A stretch of 64,000 bases of DNA, from positions 310,001-374,000 of the forward strand of contig JAPVLO010000320.1 of the NCBI GenBank assembly GCA_027257055.1. Direction: 5' to 3'. Positions 11,958 through 23,547 of the stretch are shown piece by piece. The DNA is from Cephalopachus bancanus. Its lineage: Eukaryota > Chordata > Mammalia > Primates > Tarsiidae. Both the position numbers and the translations under genes were made by a program. How positions within the stretch are numbered: the first letter of the stretch is position 1; each line of letters opens with the position of its first letter. The notes beneath the pieces were generated by a model. It made no database searches and was not told the DNA's origin. It worked only from the letters and a program-made list of their open reading frames with translations.

Positions 11958-12733
11958 GAGCTGATATCACTGAAAATATAGCTCGTTCTCTTTAGAACAA
12001 ATATGAGGATGTCTTCAAAACTCATTTTCCTTATTTTCGAAAAGCCTTCAACTTCCCCTCAAGATGAGAAACTGATAAGTATTTCCTTCTTCTGCTATGT
12101 TTTTTCCATTGAATTTCACATATACTTGAAGAAAGAAAGTGCATTTTTCATTTTTACTACATTTTTCCAGAATTCAGAGATACAGTGTAACATAAGGAGT
12201 TAGAGTTTAGTTTTTAGAATTGGTCAAACCTTTCTCTTTACCAAATTAAGTTCTGTGACTACACCTAAGTTGTTTGACATTTTGGTATCTCATTTTTGTT
12301 ACTAGCAAAATATAAACAACACATTTACATTACTTTATTTTATACATCTAAAATGAGATCACATATGAAATACTCTTTACACAAAGATTACCACGTTTCA
12401 GCACTCAATAGCGAGCGGTTTTGTTACTGTTATGATGATAATTATTGCATTCGCAATAGTTTGGGATCTTAATAAAGATCGTAATTTTACTACATAACAG
12501 AGACAAATTTCAAACCCAGATCAGTCTGAATGCTGTCTGAAATATTATATGGCCTCTCCCAGCATACAATGTAGTTCTCATTACACAAAATCCACTGGTC
12601 AAATATACACATCCTCACATTCATGTAAACAAATGAAAGGGAAATTGAAGTTTCAGGTGCTCCTGACCATCTTCCCTATAGCACAACTGCTCTTTCTCCT
12701 CCCCCTCCCTTTTGTTTTATCTTTCTTTTCCTC
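11958..12733. other. Unassigned AT-rich stretch
   Basis: No supported gene. A short CpG-containing oddity CAATAGCGAGCGGTTTTGTT lies at 12407. Confidence 0.3.
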
Positions 12734-13028
12734 TTTTTTTTTTTTTTTATGAGTTGGAGTCTCCTTCTGTCACCCGGGTTGTAGTGCAGTGGCATGCTCA
12801 CAGCCACTGCAGCCTTGACCTGTTGTGCTCTGGCGATTCTTCTGCCTCAGCCTTCCAAGTAGCCAGAACTACAGGTGCACACTACCACTCCCAACTAATT
12901 TTTTATCTGTTGTAGAGATGAAGTCTCACCAAGTTGCCCAGGCTGGTTTCAAACCCACCTGCTCAGGCAATCCACTCACCTCAGCCTCCCAAAGTGCTAG
13001 GATTATAGGCTGAGCCACTGAGCCCGGC
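12734..13028 (-). mobile_element. Alu
   Basis: Full dimer inserted directly beside an Alu monomer, so the two abut at 13028/13029. Confidence 0.93.
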
Positions 13029-13168
13029 ACTTTTTTCTTTTTTTTAATTTAGAGACAAGGTCTCGCCAAGTTACCCAGTCTGGTCTTGAACTCCTGGGCT
13101 TAGGCAATCCTCTCGCCTTTGCCTCCCAAAGTGCTGGCATTACAGGCTTGAGCTACCATGCCCGGCCT
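13029..13168 (-). mobile_element. Free left Alu monomer (FLAM-like)
   Basis: T-run, AATTTAGAGACAAGGTCTCG through CCATGCCCGGCC only; no right arm. Probably older than the dimer attached to its tail. Confidence 0.8.
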
Positions 13169-13221
13169 CCACGACTTCCCTTATAATTCATTTCATCACT
13201 TTGATGCACATAGATAATGGC

Positions 13222-13885
13222 TGAAAGGACGGACTGAGAGCAGGAAGCCAATTTTTTTATCTTGTTCTTAAACCCTGACACAATGTTGAGAAAGTGGAAG
13301 CTATGTCCTGGAGAAATCCATTTTTTATCTTGTTCCTAAACGCTAACACAATCATGAGAAAGTAGAGGCTATGTCTGGGAGAAATACATGCTCTAGGTAA
13401 AGATTAATTTTGCCGACTTAGTCTTTTCAGAAACACAAACTCCTTAAGCATGACTGGTACCGGCCTATTGTAATCTGCCTTTTAGAAACTCAAATTTCTC
13501 AAACATGACCTGTATTGACCCATTGTATACTCAGTGCCTGGTGACCAGGACCTCCACTCAGGGTCTCCAAGACATCCACAAGTGGTCAACAAGAAAGTCA
13601 CAGCAGTCATGTCTACCTGGTTGCAACATCTCCAGGAGAAAGGATTTAAGCCAGGGCTTGTGGGGCGGCTATGGGGCCACACTCTTCTAAAGTGTAGACC
13701 TGCTTCCTGTCTGTGGGAAGTGAACCTTTTTTAAATAAATCTTTTCTTCTTTCATCTCTTTGTGTGTTGCAAATCTTTGCATTACTCAGATCTCTGGTTA
13801 CCAGTGCGCACCTCTACCACGCTGGCTTCGGATGTACTGCGGCCCTCGCTATCCATATATCCATCCTCACCTCCATACCCTAACA
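13222..13885 (+). mobile_element. Solo retroviral LTR with target duplication
   Basis: Begins TGAAAGGAC and ends ...ACCCTAACA, flanked by ATGGC (13217-13221) and ATGCC (13886-13890), a 5-bp target duplication with one change. Contains AAATAAATCTTTTC (poly(A) signal-like) and a U5 block TCTTTGTGTGTTGCAA, CTTTGCATTACTCAGATCTC shared with the LTR at 58115-58937. An internal ~70-bp near-duplication (TTTTTATCTTGTTC.TAAAC) is visible at 13255-13390. No retroviral internal sequence flanks it. Confidence 0.8.
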
Positions 13886-14216
13886 ATGCCCTAGGCATGA
13901 AGCACAGGACAGTAGTATAATCACCCACCCCCAAAAGGCTCCCATATAAAGTTAATTTGTGACAAAACACTTCTGGTTGGTGGGACCATCTGCCTCTGAT
14001 TACGGCAGAGTAACTGCTTTAACAACCCTTGCAATTAACCAAAAATAAATCTGGAAACAAACATGAGGTAAAACTTTTCCATCATTGAACAACAGGCAAT
14101 ACTGGATTATGATACCTCACTAAGAAGAATTAGGTATATAATCACCATGGATTCTACATGAGAACAGTTTTTTCCCACAGGGTGGTCAAGGCCAAACAAG
14201 GTGGTGTTATTTTTTT

Positions 14217-14504
14217 ATTTTTTTTCAGTCAGAGTCTCACTGTTGCCCAGACTGGAGTGCAGTGGCATGCTCACGGCCACCACAGCCATGACCAGCTTGG
14301 CTCAGGTGATCCTTCTGCCTCAACCTTCCAAGTAACTGAAACTACAGGCACGCACCACCATGCCTGGATAATTTTTTTTTTTATTGTCGAGATGACATCT
14401 TGCCATGTTGCCCAGGCTGGTTTCGAACCCATGGGCTCAGGCAGTCTTCTCACCTCGGCCTCCCAAAGTGCTGGGATTATAGGCATGAGCCACTGTGCCT
14501 GGTC
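14217..14504 (-). mobile_element. Alu inside an LTR
   Basis: Full dimer. Imperfect target duplication GGTGGTGTTATTTTTT / GGTGTGGTTATTTTTT. Confidence 0.9.
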
Positions 14505-14505
14505 T

Positions 14506-15260
14506 AGGTGTGGTTATTTTTTGAGGTAGGATTGAGGCAGGGAAGCTAGCACAGGTTAGGCAAAGAATGATAAATTTCCCAGAGGTAGGTTTTAGGTTGT
14601 ATTGCAGGCCAAGCTCACAGCCTACCCCATCCATCAGCCAATCAAAAGAAAAATCCCATCAGTTGTAAGAATAAGACAGTCCAACCTTTCAACTCATAAT
14701 CACTTTCAGCTCATAATCCTTCGTGTTCTCTGTTGAATATAAAAGGCTCAACCATACCCTCTCCCCAGCTTGTTTTGTAAACAAGTTAACCTAATCAGCC
14801 TTTGATGGCTTTCATGACACAGACCCCATCATCACGGCAGCAGTCACGTGACTAACCCACCCATCTGCCTGATGTCAGTACCTGTCCTACCTGCCCCTTT
14901 GTGATGATGTGGAAAAGACCACCACCCAATTACCTTAACGACCTGCCCCCATCAAAGGTAACGTTTAAAAGGCATTCGACTTCAAACAGCATCTGTCATT
15001 GTTTTGTCAAACTCTAGTGTCTCCATGTGGCTCTTTGAGCTGTGGCCACCATCTTTTCTTAGCTTTGGCCATCTCCCCTACCTTGGGGAGGTGAATCTCC
15101 CCTTTCTTTCTCTCCCTCTCTCTAATTTACTTTTTAATACATTTTTCTTGAAAACTTCGTTGACCGCTCTAAAATTCATTTTAGAAATGAGCCAAAGAAT
15201 CCACGAGTTTTGCACCACACTCCACGTGGCATCATCAAGACAGAGATCAAAATCTGGTAC
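14506..15260 (+). mobile_element. Related LTR, split by an Alu
   Basis: Shares with the 58115 LTR: ACAGCCTACCCCATCCA, GTCCAACCTTTCAACTCAT, GACTAACCCACCCATCTGCC, TTTGTGATGATGTGGAAAAG, TCCATGTGGCTCTTTGAGCT and CCTTGGGGAGGTGAATCTCC. Its U5 differs. A TATA-like ATATAAAAGGCTC lies at 14738. The 5' part begins before the Alu at 14217 (the target sequence GGTGGTGTTAT recurs as GGTGTGGTTAT after it); the 5' boundary is unclear. Confidence 0.7.
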
Positions 15261-15781
15261 TTAGAATTTGTAAGGAAAAATGGAGGAGAGGAGTAATCTA
15301 CAAATCAGGAGGATGTAAAAATTGTATAAGCCTATTCTCCGCAGGTCCATAGCTGTACATGGTGGCACATACATAGAGAAAGCTCTGTAAATTTATTAGA
15401 CTATGATTGCTGGACAGTTTATAATTGGAGATAAATATCAGATGTGTTGAAGTAGGAGGAGTTGAAATTCCCACATAGCCAGGACAGGGCGAACTTTTTT
15501 GGCACCTCTTTGGTTACCCCCAAAATTTCAAACTATTGGACTAAAGGACCCATCCTGGACTAAAGGCCATGCCCAAAGACCAAGTTTAAAACTGAAATTA
15601 GCCCACAATGGCAAATAATTATACTAGCCCTAACAGAATGAAAAACATCAGTCAGTAATTTTACAGCCTGGTAAAATAAAAAATCAATATCCTCTCTCAA
15701 GGGACAAAGCATAATGCAAACTCTGTGCATACTTCAAAATGCTTACCATACAATAAGAAAAGTTCTAAAAAGGAGGAAATG
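15261..15781. other. Unassigned stretch
   Basis: AT-rich. The pair ACTAAAGGACCCATCCTGG / ACTAAAGGCCATGCCC at 15539-15575 is a small local duplication. Possibly LTR or ERV internal sequence, unproven. Confidence 0.3.
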
Positions 15782-16065
15782 TGGTCAGATGCAGTGACTC
15801 AGCCTGTATTCCCAGCACTTTGGGAGGTGGAAGCGAGAGGATTGCCTGAGCCCAGGGTTCAAGACCAACCTGGGCAACTTGGTGAGACCTTATCTCTACA
15901 ATAACTAGCCGGGCATAGTGGTATAGGTCTGAAGTTCCAACTACTTGGAGGGCTGAGGTGGAAGGATCGCCTGAGCCCAGCAGGTCAAGGCTGCGGTGGC
16001 CGTGAGCGTGCCACTGCACTCCAGCCAGGGCAACAAGAGTGAGACTCCAACTCAAAAAAAAAAAA
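15782..16065 (+). mobile_element. Alu
   Basis: Full dimer but the linker AAATCAAAAAATT is lost (ACAATAACTAGCCGGGC). Confidence 0.9.
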
Positions 16066-16340
16066 GAAGAAGAAACTGTGACCCATAGTTAAAGAAAGAA
16101 ACAATTACCAATCACTAGAAACAGATGCAGAACATCCTAGATGGTAGAATTATTACACAAGACTTCTGAGTAGATCTTATGAATACATTCAATTGTTTAA
16201 GGAAACAATTATGGCAGAATATATGGGAAATATCTATATAAAGGCATATTATTAACATATCCCAAGTACTACAAAGGAAAAATAATAATGGAATGAACAA
16301 AAAAATCAGCAGATAAAGAAAAATATAAAATTAGAATATC

Positions 16341-16631
16341 TTTTTTTTTTTTGAGTCAGAGTCTCACTCCATCAGCCAGGCTGGAGTGCAGTGGCACACT
16401 CACGGCCACCGCAGCCTCAACCTGCTGGGCTCCAGCAATCCTTTCACCCCAGCCTTCCAAGTAGCCGGGACTACAGGCGCACGCTACCATGCCCAGCTAA
16501 TTTTTGATTTATTGTAGAGATGAGGTCTCGCTAAGTTACCCAGGTGGGTCTCAAACTCGCGGGCTCAGGCAATCCACTCCCCTCAGCCTCCCAAAGTGCT
16601 AGGATTACAGGCTGAGCCACCGAGTCTGGCC
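16341..16631 (-). mobile_element. Alu
   Basis: Full dimer, GAGTCAGAGTCTC start variant. Confidence 0.93.
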
Positions 16632-17475
16632 ACTAAATGGGATTAATAGCACTGAATACTACAAAAGAAAAGGTTGCTGAATTTAGAGACATAGCCTCCT
16701 GAGAAGCTCCTATTGGAAGAACTCTCGTATATAAATACTTGAGCAATGCCAAAAAAACATAAAGGCACTGGAACATAGAAGACATGAAAAAAGAAAATGG
16801 TCCTGGGTGAGTTTCAGGGCAGGTCCCAGGCAGCAAAATATTGGATGACTACATCTTAGCTATAAACCATCAGTCTTACTAGCATGAAAAAACAGTGACA
16901 GCATTCAGTTACAACATCCAAACAGAACCTGAAAAGAAAAAGAATGAATCCTAGAAAAGAAAGAGTCAGAGAAGCGAAGCCCTAAATTCTCTATCTGAAG
17001 TCTCTCAAATCTCTGGCTGGCTCTTGAATTAGACATATGTGGGCAAAACACCAAATAATTTACAAAACTAAAAGAACGAAACTGAGTCCGTTCTGAGTTT
17101 GACTCTTTCAGAAAACACAGGGAGGAAAACACTTTACAAAGCATTTTACAAACCCAACATAATTCTAACAACAAGATCTGAGAAAGACATTACCAAAAAA
17201 CATTACAGCACAATGAGGTAATGGAAGAACATTTTCAGACAGAAACTAAAACGTTTTATCTCCAGGAAACCTAGAATTCAACAAATGTTAACCAAAGTTT
17301 TACAGTATAAAGAATATGGATAATAAAACCCAGAGAAATAGGAGGAAAACTAGAAGATTATCACTTCACTGATGTGAGACATGAGTGAATCCTAACAGAA
17401 GACATCCCTAAGAGTATTAAGTGCTACCATGAGGCGAAGTAAAATTAGGCCTGGAAAACATTTATTGGATTTTAT
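16632..17475. other. A-rich stretch, possibly worn L1/HAL1
   Basis: Long A-rich runs with AGAAAGACATTACCAAAAAA and GACAGAAACTAAAACGTTTT resemble L1 ORF1-proximal wording but could not be matched firmly. No coding frame. Confidence 0.3.
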
Positions 17476-17775
17476 TTTATTTCTTTTATCTGGTGTCTCA
17501 CTCTATCACTCAGGCTGGAGTGCAGTGGAATGCTCACGACCACCATAGCCTCCACCTGCTAGGCTCAGGTGATCCTTCTGCCTCAGCCTTCCAAGTAGCC
17601 GGAACTACAGGCACACGCCACCACACCCAGCAGCTAATTTTTGTGATCTGTTGTAGAGATGGGGGTCTCACCAAGTTGTTGCCCAGGTTGGTCTCGAGCC
17701 CCCTGACTCAGGCAATTCTCTCACCTCGGCCTCCCAACGTGCTGGGATTACAGGCTGAGCCACCACACCTGACCG
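17476..17775 (-). mobile_element. Alu
   Basis: Full dimer with short T-tail; target duplication around TTATTGGATTTTA / TTATTAGATTTTA. Confidence 0.9.
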
Positions 17776-17802
17776 CGCTTATTAGATTTTAAAATACAGA
17801 CA

Positions 17803-17980
17803 GCCACAATAAATAAAAAAAAATCAGCCAGGTGTGGTGGCGTGCACCTGTAGTTCCAGCTGCTCGGAAGGCTGAGGCGGAAGGATCGCCGGAGCTCATA
17901 GGTCGAGGCTGTGGTGGCGGGGAGCGGCCACTGCACTCCAGTCTGGGTGACAGAGTGAGACTCCAACTCAAAAAAAAAAA
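17803..17980 (+). mobile_element. 5'-truncated Alu (right arm)
   Basis: Starts within the linker. The perfect target duplication AAATACAGACA on both sides shows it inserted already truncated, only 28 bases from the end of the previous Alu. Confidence 0.93.
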
Positions 17981-18174
17981 AATACAGACATCTTCTATGG
18001 TCTTAATGAAAACAATGCCCCTGGATTAGCAGGTATTTTTGATAGGTTGATGAATAAAAGATTAATTAGGGAATGTTTACAAGACTATAAACAAATTCTT
18101 CTAGGACTTTGAATTGTGAGGGTATGGGTAAGATAAGTTTTGGCGGGGGGGTGTCAAAGTTTAGGGATAGGTTT

Positions 18175-18492
18175 TTGTTCGTTTGTTTGCTTGTTTGCTT
18201 TTTTTTAGTAGGAGTCTCACTCTGTTGCCCAGTCTGGAGTACAGTGGCACACCCCTCACAGCCACCGCATCCTCTACCTGCTGGGCTCAGGTAATCCTTC
18301 CACCTCAGTCTTCCAAGAAGCAAGAACTACAGGCACGCACCACCATGCCCGGCTACTTTTTTTATTTATTGTAGAGTCGAGGTCTCACCAAGTTGCCCAG
18401 GCTGTTCTCAAACTCCTCCTGGGCTCAGGCAATCCTCCCACCTCAGCCTCCCAAAGCACTGGGATTATAGGTGTGAACCACAGCACCTGGCC
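18175..18492 (-). mobile_element. Alu
   Basis: (GTTTGCTT)n-like tail; target duplication AGGGATAGGTTTTT / AGGAATAGGTATTTT. Confidence 0.92.
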
Positions 18493-18569
18493 TAGGAATA
18501 GGTATTTTTTAAGATGAAAGAGAATTGAAGAGGGGCAGGGCAAGCCAGCCAAGCGGAAACATTCATTGA

Positions 18570-19800
18570 TCATATTCCGACAGAAACATTAATGTGAACA
18601 ACTCTCAGATATGAAACTACCTTCACAAGGGTTAAGAAAACCAAGTGAGAGATTATAGCTTCCAATTTCAGCATTAAAAAAATGAAGTTATATTTAAGAG
18701 AACATGGAAGGACAGACACATTGCCACTTTCCTCCTCTTCCAACTCCATGCTACTCAGCACAGATAAACAAAGCTTGCTTGGGGAGAAAGAAAGGGGAAA
18801 GTCAGTGTAAGACTTCGACACGGAGATCAGTGCCAGGCCCATCACAGTAAAATGCAACACCAGGAAGAAACACATAGCCCCTAGCCCCAGGCCAGGGCCT
18901 GCAGATGGAACACCTGAGCTTGCCCCAGTCTTGGTGGAAACCCATTCTCCAGAAGAACAGTCTCCTATTCTAGCCTGTACCATCACCAGACATTATGGTA
19001 CCCTTAGGTCACAAGTTACTCTCAGTGGCAGGCCATAGTGGCGTAGTCCTGGGCTTCACTGATCTCAGCTGTCATAAACTTTAAATGCAACCCAGTTCAA
19101 CAGCAACCTTGGTAGCCAAAAGACACCTCCCCACAGCCCAAGCAGAGAGTGACTCCATCCACTGGGCAAAACTGAGGAAAGTAAGTACAGGACTTTGCCT
19201 TGAATCTCAGTGCTAGGCCCACCAGGGTGAAGCCCCACACCAGGAAGAACCAGACAAGTTCTGACAGAGTCACTAGACCTGCCCCAGCACCAGATGAAGA
19301 CCTGTGACCATGGTGAGATAGTCTTGTGCTTTGGTGTGCATCACTGCCAGTTGTCTGCAGCAACCTTGATCTGTAAATAAACCTCAGTTATAGGCAGGTC
19401 ATAGCAGTGTGGACCTTGAGTGTGCTGTGCTGGTCTCCGCAGCTGTGGGTCTTAGGGGTAATCCAGCATTACAGCAGCTGTGGTGGCCATGTGATGGCCT
19501 CTCCCTCCCCCAACTCCAGGCAGCTCAGTACACAGTCCCTTGGGGAAAGGAGAGGGACGCCAACACAAGACATTGCCTTGGAATCCTGTGCCAGACCACC
19601 ACGTGAAATCCAGGGCATGTCAGAGCCCCACAGAACATGATCCCTGGCTGGTGACCATGGAGGAAGCATCTGAGAAAGTGGCAACGCACTGAACACAAAT
19701 ATGACAAACCTCGGCATGTGGCACCATCGATAGCTGAAACAGTAGCAGCAACCACAGGCTCAGAGAACACAGTAATTAATCTACTCTTCAGAATAATGAG
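18570..19800 (+). mobile_element. 5' region of old L1 with three ~380-bp repeat units
   Basis: GC-richer block at the head of the long L1. A recurring motif GTGCCAGGCCCACC...CACCAGGAAGAA occurs at 18830, 19210 and 19588, a period of about 380 bases. Neighbouring blocks (TTGGGGAAAGGAAAGGGAA, the CACCAGATGAAG region, a GGCAGGTCATAGCAGTGTGG region) recur in the same order. This looks like the monomeric 5' UTR of an ancient mammalian L1 (L1M type). Spurious minus frames share FFLV..F..-.GLAL because of the repeats. Confidence 0.75.
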
Positions 19801-19849
19801 AGAGAGGAGAGGAGAGAAAGACAGAGAGAGATATTAAGAAGACTAAAAA

Positions 19850-20136
19850 GCCAGGCTTGGAGGCTCAGCTGGTAATCCTGCACCTTTGGGAGGCTGAGGT
19901 GAGTGGATTGCCTGAGCCCGCGGGTTCAAGACCCGCCTGGGCAGCGAGACTTCGTCTCTACAATAAATCCAAAAAAAATCAGCAGGGCGTGGTAGCGTAT
20001 GCCTGTAATTCTGGCTACTTGGAAGGCTGAGGCGGAAGGATTGCCGGAGCCCAGCAGGTCGAGGCTGCGGTGGCCGGGAGCGGCCACTGCACTCCAGTCT
20101 GGGCAACAGAGTGAGACTCCAACTCAAAAAAAAAAA
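19850..20136 (+). mobile_element. Alu, 5-bp-deletion subgroup
   Basis: GGGCAGCGAGACTTCG shows the deletion. Target duplication AAGAAGACTA. Confidence 0.94.
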
Positions 20137-21144
20137 AGAAGACTAGAAAAAAAATCTAATCTTTCCATGCATAGATGTCTTGCATGCTCACAAGCATCAA
20201 GAACATTCAGACAACCACAACCTCACCAAACAAACAAAATAAGGTACCAGAGTCCAACTTGAAAACAATGTAAATGTGTGATCTCTCAGAGAGATAATTC
20301 AAAATAGCTATTTTAAGGAAACGCTATGCAATTCAAGAAAATACAGAGAAACAATTCAGTAATGTATCACAGAAAATTAACATACAGATTGAAATAAATC
20401 TTTAGACTCCAACAAAAATCCTGAAGCAGAAAACTGCAATGAGCCACATGAAGAATTTGACAGAAGCCATCAACAGCAGAAGAAAAGATCAGTGACCTCT
20501 AATATGGGTTATTTGAAAATATACAGTCAGAGAAGAAAAAAAGATAAAAAATGAAGAAATCCTACAGGAATGATGGAATAGCATCAAAAGAGAAAATATT
20601 CAGGCTACTGAGGCTCAAGAGAGATTTTAGAATGCTAAAGGGGTGGAATGCTTCAAAGGTAATAACAGAAGACTTCTCAGACCTAGAGAAAGATAAAAAT
20701 ATCCAGGTACAAGAAGATCAAAAGTGACTGACGATTTATTCCCAAGTAAGTGTTCCCAAAATAGTATTGTTATTAAATTCCCAAAGGTCAAAGACAAAGA
20801 AAGGACTCTGAAAGCAGTTAGAGAAAGGAACATATATGGGAGTTCCAATTTGCTTAACAGCAGACTTCTTAGCAAAAACCTTACAGTACAAAAGGGAGGG
20901 GAGTAACATATTTAAAATAGTAAAGCAAAAAAAAAACCTGTTAACCAAGAATAGTGTCCCCAGCAAAGCTATCCTTCAGAAATGGAGAGATCAAGATTTT
21001 CCAGACAAACAAAAACTAATTTATTGACTTCAGACCTGCCTTACAAGAAACACTAAAAAGACTTCTTCAAAGTTGAAGAGATACTAATATAAAACAAGGA
21101 GACATCTGACAGTATAAAACTAGCTGTTAAAAATTAGTATACAA

Positions 21145-21446
21145 GGCTGAGCTCAGTGGCTCAGCCTGTAATCCCAGCACTTTGCGAGGTCGAGGTGAGT
21201 GAATTGCCTGAGCCCACAGGTTCAAGACTTACCCAGGCAACTTGGCGAGACCTCATCTCTACAATAAATCAAAAATTAGCCAGGCATGGTAACACTCGCC
21301 TGTAGATCCAGCTACTTGGAAGGCTGAGGCAGAAGGATCTCTGTATCCTAGCAGATTGAGGCTGCAGTGACCGGGAGCATGCCACTGCACTCCAGTCTGG
21401 GTGACAGAGTAAGACTCTTAACTCAAAAAATAAAATAAAATAAATA
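21145..21446 (+). mobile_element. Alu in old L1
   Basis: Full dimer, tail (AAAAT)n. Target duplication AGTATACAA. Confidence 0.93.
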
Positions 21447-21667
21447 AGTATACAAACTCATAATAATCAAATACCATGAACATAGTGTATAACCCACTTA
21501 AATCTTTAGTGTAAAGATTTTTTAAAACTATTAAAAATAATGGTAACTATATTAGTTTGTCAAGAGACTGATAATATAAAAATATAAAGTGGAGAAAGTC
21601 ATCAAAAGTTCCAAAATGTGGTGGGAAAGAAGTTCAAGGGTAGAGTTTTATTTGAAGGAGGGGATTT

Positions 21668-21970
21668 TTTTCTTTTTCTTTTTTTTTTTTTTTTTTGAGT
21701 TGGAGTCTCACTCTGTCGCCCAGACTGGAGTGCAGTGGCCGCTCCTGGCCACCGCAGCCTCAACCTGCTGGGCTCCGGCAATCCCTCCGCCTCAGCCGTC
21801 CAAGTAGCTGGAATTACAGGCATGCGCTACCACACCTGTCTGATTTTTTGATTTATTGTAGAGATGAGGTCTCGCTGCCCAGGTGGGTCTCGAACCCGCG
21901 GACTCAGGCAATCCACTCACCTCAGCCTCCCAAAGGCACGGGATTACAGGCTGAGCCACCGAGTCCGACT
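21668..21970 (-). mobile_element. Alu, 5-bp-deletion subgroup, in old L1
   Basis: GAGGTCTCGCTGCCCAGG marks the deletion in antisense; TCTTTTTCTTTTTT tail. Confidence 0.94.
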
Positions 21971-22397
21971 TCTTTTCTTATTTTTAAAATCAAAGTTAAG
22001 TTACTATCAAAATAAAATAAATTGTTACAATTGCAAGATATTTTTCTAAGCCTCATGGTAACCATAAAACAATAACCTAACAGATGCACCAAAAATAAAA
22101 AATAAGAATTCAAAACACACCACTAGAGAAAAATAATCTAACCACAAAGAAAGACAGCAAGAGAGGAAGATGGAAAGAAAAAAAAACTACAAAAAAAAGG
22201 GTAGAAAACAAATAACACAATGACAGTAATGAGACATTGAATTATCAATAATTATCTTAAATATACATGGATTAAATTCTCCAATTAAAAGACAAAGAAT
22301 GACAATGAATTTCTTAAAAAACAAGATACAACTATATTCTGCTTACCAAAAACTCACTTCTCCTGTAAGGACAGTCATACACTAAAAGTGAAGCGAA

Positions 22398-22694
22398 GCC
22401 GGGCTCAGTGGATCAGCCTGTAATCCTGCACTTTGGGAGGCCGAGGTGAATGCATTGCCTGAACCCATGGGTTCAAGACCCGCCTGGGCAACTTGGTGAG
22501 ACCTCATCTCTACACTAAATAAAATTTTAAAAAATTAGCTGGGCGTGGTAGCGTGTGCCTGTAGTTCCAGCTACTTGGAAAGCTGAAGCAGAAGGATCGC
22601 TGGAGCCCAGCAGGTCGAGGCTGCGGTGGCCGGGATCGGCCACTGCACTCCCATCTGGGTGACGGAGTGAGACTCCAACTCAAAAAAAAAAAAA
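22398..22694 (+). mobile_element. Alu in old L1
   Basis: Target duplication AAAAGTGAAG. Keeps the ACTTGG segment but has the GAGCGGCC-type right arm (GGGATCGGCCACTG). Confidence 0.93.
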
Positions 22695-22757
22695 GTGAAG
22701 GGAAAGCAAAAGACATTTCATAATAACAAAAACCAAAAGAGAACAAAAATAGCTATG

Positions 22758-23038
22758 CAGTTGATCTTTGAACAAGAATTTGTACTGCACAGGTTCACTT
22801 TTACATAAAAGTTTTTCTATAAATACAGTCAGTCCTCTGTATCCATAGGTTCCGCATCTGTAACCAAACAAGGATCAAAATATAGCATTCAAGGAATGTA
22901 AAAACTAGTGGGTATAGGGGATCAAATTTTTGTATGTGCAAATTCCACAGAGCTCACTGAGGGACATGAATATGCATAGATTTTCATATCTACAAGAATT
23001 TCTGAAACCAATCCCTTTGGATACCAAAGAATGACTAT
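22758..23038 (+). mobile_element. Short Tigger/MER-type DNA element nested in old L1
   Basis: Starts CAGTTGATCTTTGAACAA and contains TCAGTCCTCTGTATCCATAG and ACCAATCCCTTTGGATACCA, the recognisable pieces of a widespread non-autonomous pogo/Tigger repeat. It splits L1 sequence between ...ACAAAAATAGCTA and TCATATCAGATAAAATAAAC, so it inserted into the L1 after that copy was in place. Exact subfamily not assigned. Confidence 0.7.
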
Positions 23039-23411
23039 ACTCATATCAGATAAAATAAACTCCAAATGAAAATATGTAAAAGGTGACAAAGCGATTATAC
23101 AATAACAGGGTCAGTTCATCAAGAAGATATAACCATTGTAAAAATATATGCACCCAACATTGGAAAACCTAAATATATAAAGCAAATATTAATAGACCTA
23201 AAGAGAGAGAGAGTCTTCAATACAGTAATACCAGGAGACTTTAACACCCTACTTTCTGCAATGGAGACTTTGACCCCTTACTTTCTGTAATGGACAGATA
23301 ATCTAGGCCAAGAAAACAAGTGGAGTTAATCTTTACCTTTGACCAAATGACTTCAGTGGGCAATCATAGAACATTCTACACAATATCTGCAGGGTGCACA
23401 CTCTTCTCAAC

Positions 23412-23547
23412 AGTAAGAATGCTTCCTCCCTGGTCATCAGACAGGGGTCATGTGCTGTGGGCCTCTGACATGCATTGGGCTTCAGGTGGTGGTCTGGAAC
23501 TAGGTTCCAAGACAAAGTTTTGTGTATATTTCCCTCTCCTTTTCCCA
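23412..23547 (-). repeat. Inverted piece of the L1 5' repeat unit inside L1 ORF2
   Basis: Starting AATGCTTCCTCCCTGGTCAT and including TCTGACATGCATTGGGCTTC and GGTGGTGGTCTGGAACTAGG, this matches the reverse complement of 19541-19680 in the L1 5' region. Flanking bases are normal L1 ORF2 sequence (...ACACTCTTCTCAACAG before; AACATACTCCAATACAG after), so about 135 bp of inverted 5' sequence sits in the endonuclease-coding part. Confidence 0.75.

Larger units (their letters stand above)
20138..23410 (+). mobile_element. Old L1: ORF1-like region and start of ORF2
   Basis: Continuation of the same element. From about 20640 it has the familiar old-L1 block GACCTAGAGAAAGATAAAAA, AAAGGTCAAAGACAAAGAAA, TAACAGCAGACTTCTTAGCA and CCAGCAAAGCTATCCTTCAG. 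From 22230 it has ATTGAATTATCAATAATTAT and GGATTAAATTCTCCAATTAA, and at 23038 the ATCAGATAAAATAAACTCCA of the ORF2 endonuclease region. No frame is open for long. Interrupted by Alus at 21145, 21668 and 22398 and by the DNA element at 22758. Confidence 0.75.

Noticed and set aside
13886..13930. Apparent CYP2C exon 9 ending (minus text resembling ...LCFMP)
   Set aside because: Only a few residues match by chance right after an LTR; no haem-binding motif and no upstream exon sequence.
18570..18986. 138-codon minus-strand frame with hydrophobic stretches
   Set aside because: Antisense to the L1 5' repeat units; a similar frame at 19097-19363 arises from the same repeat.
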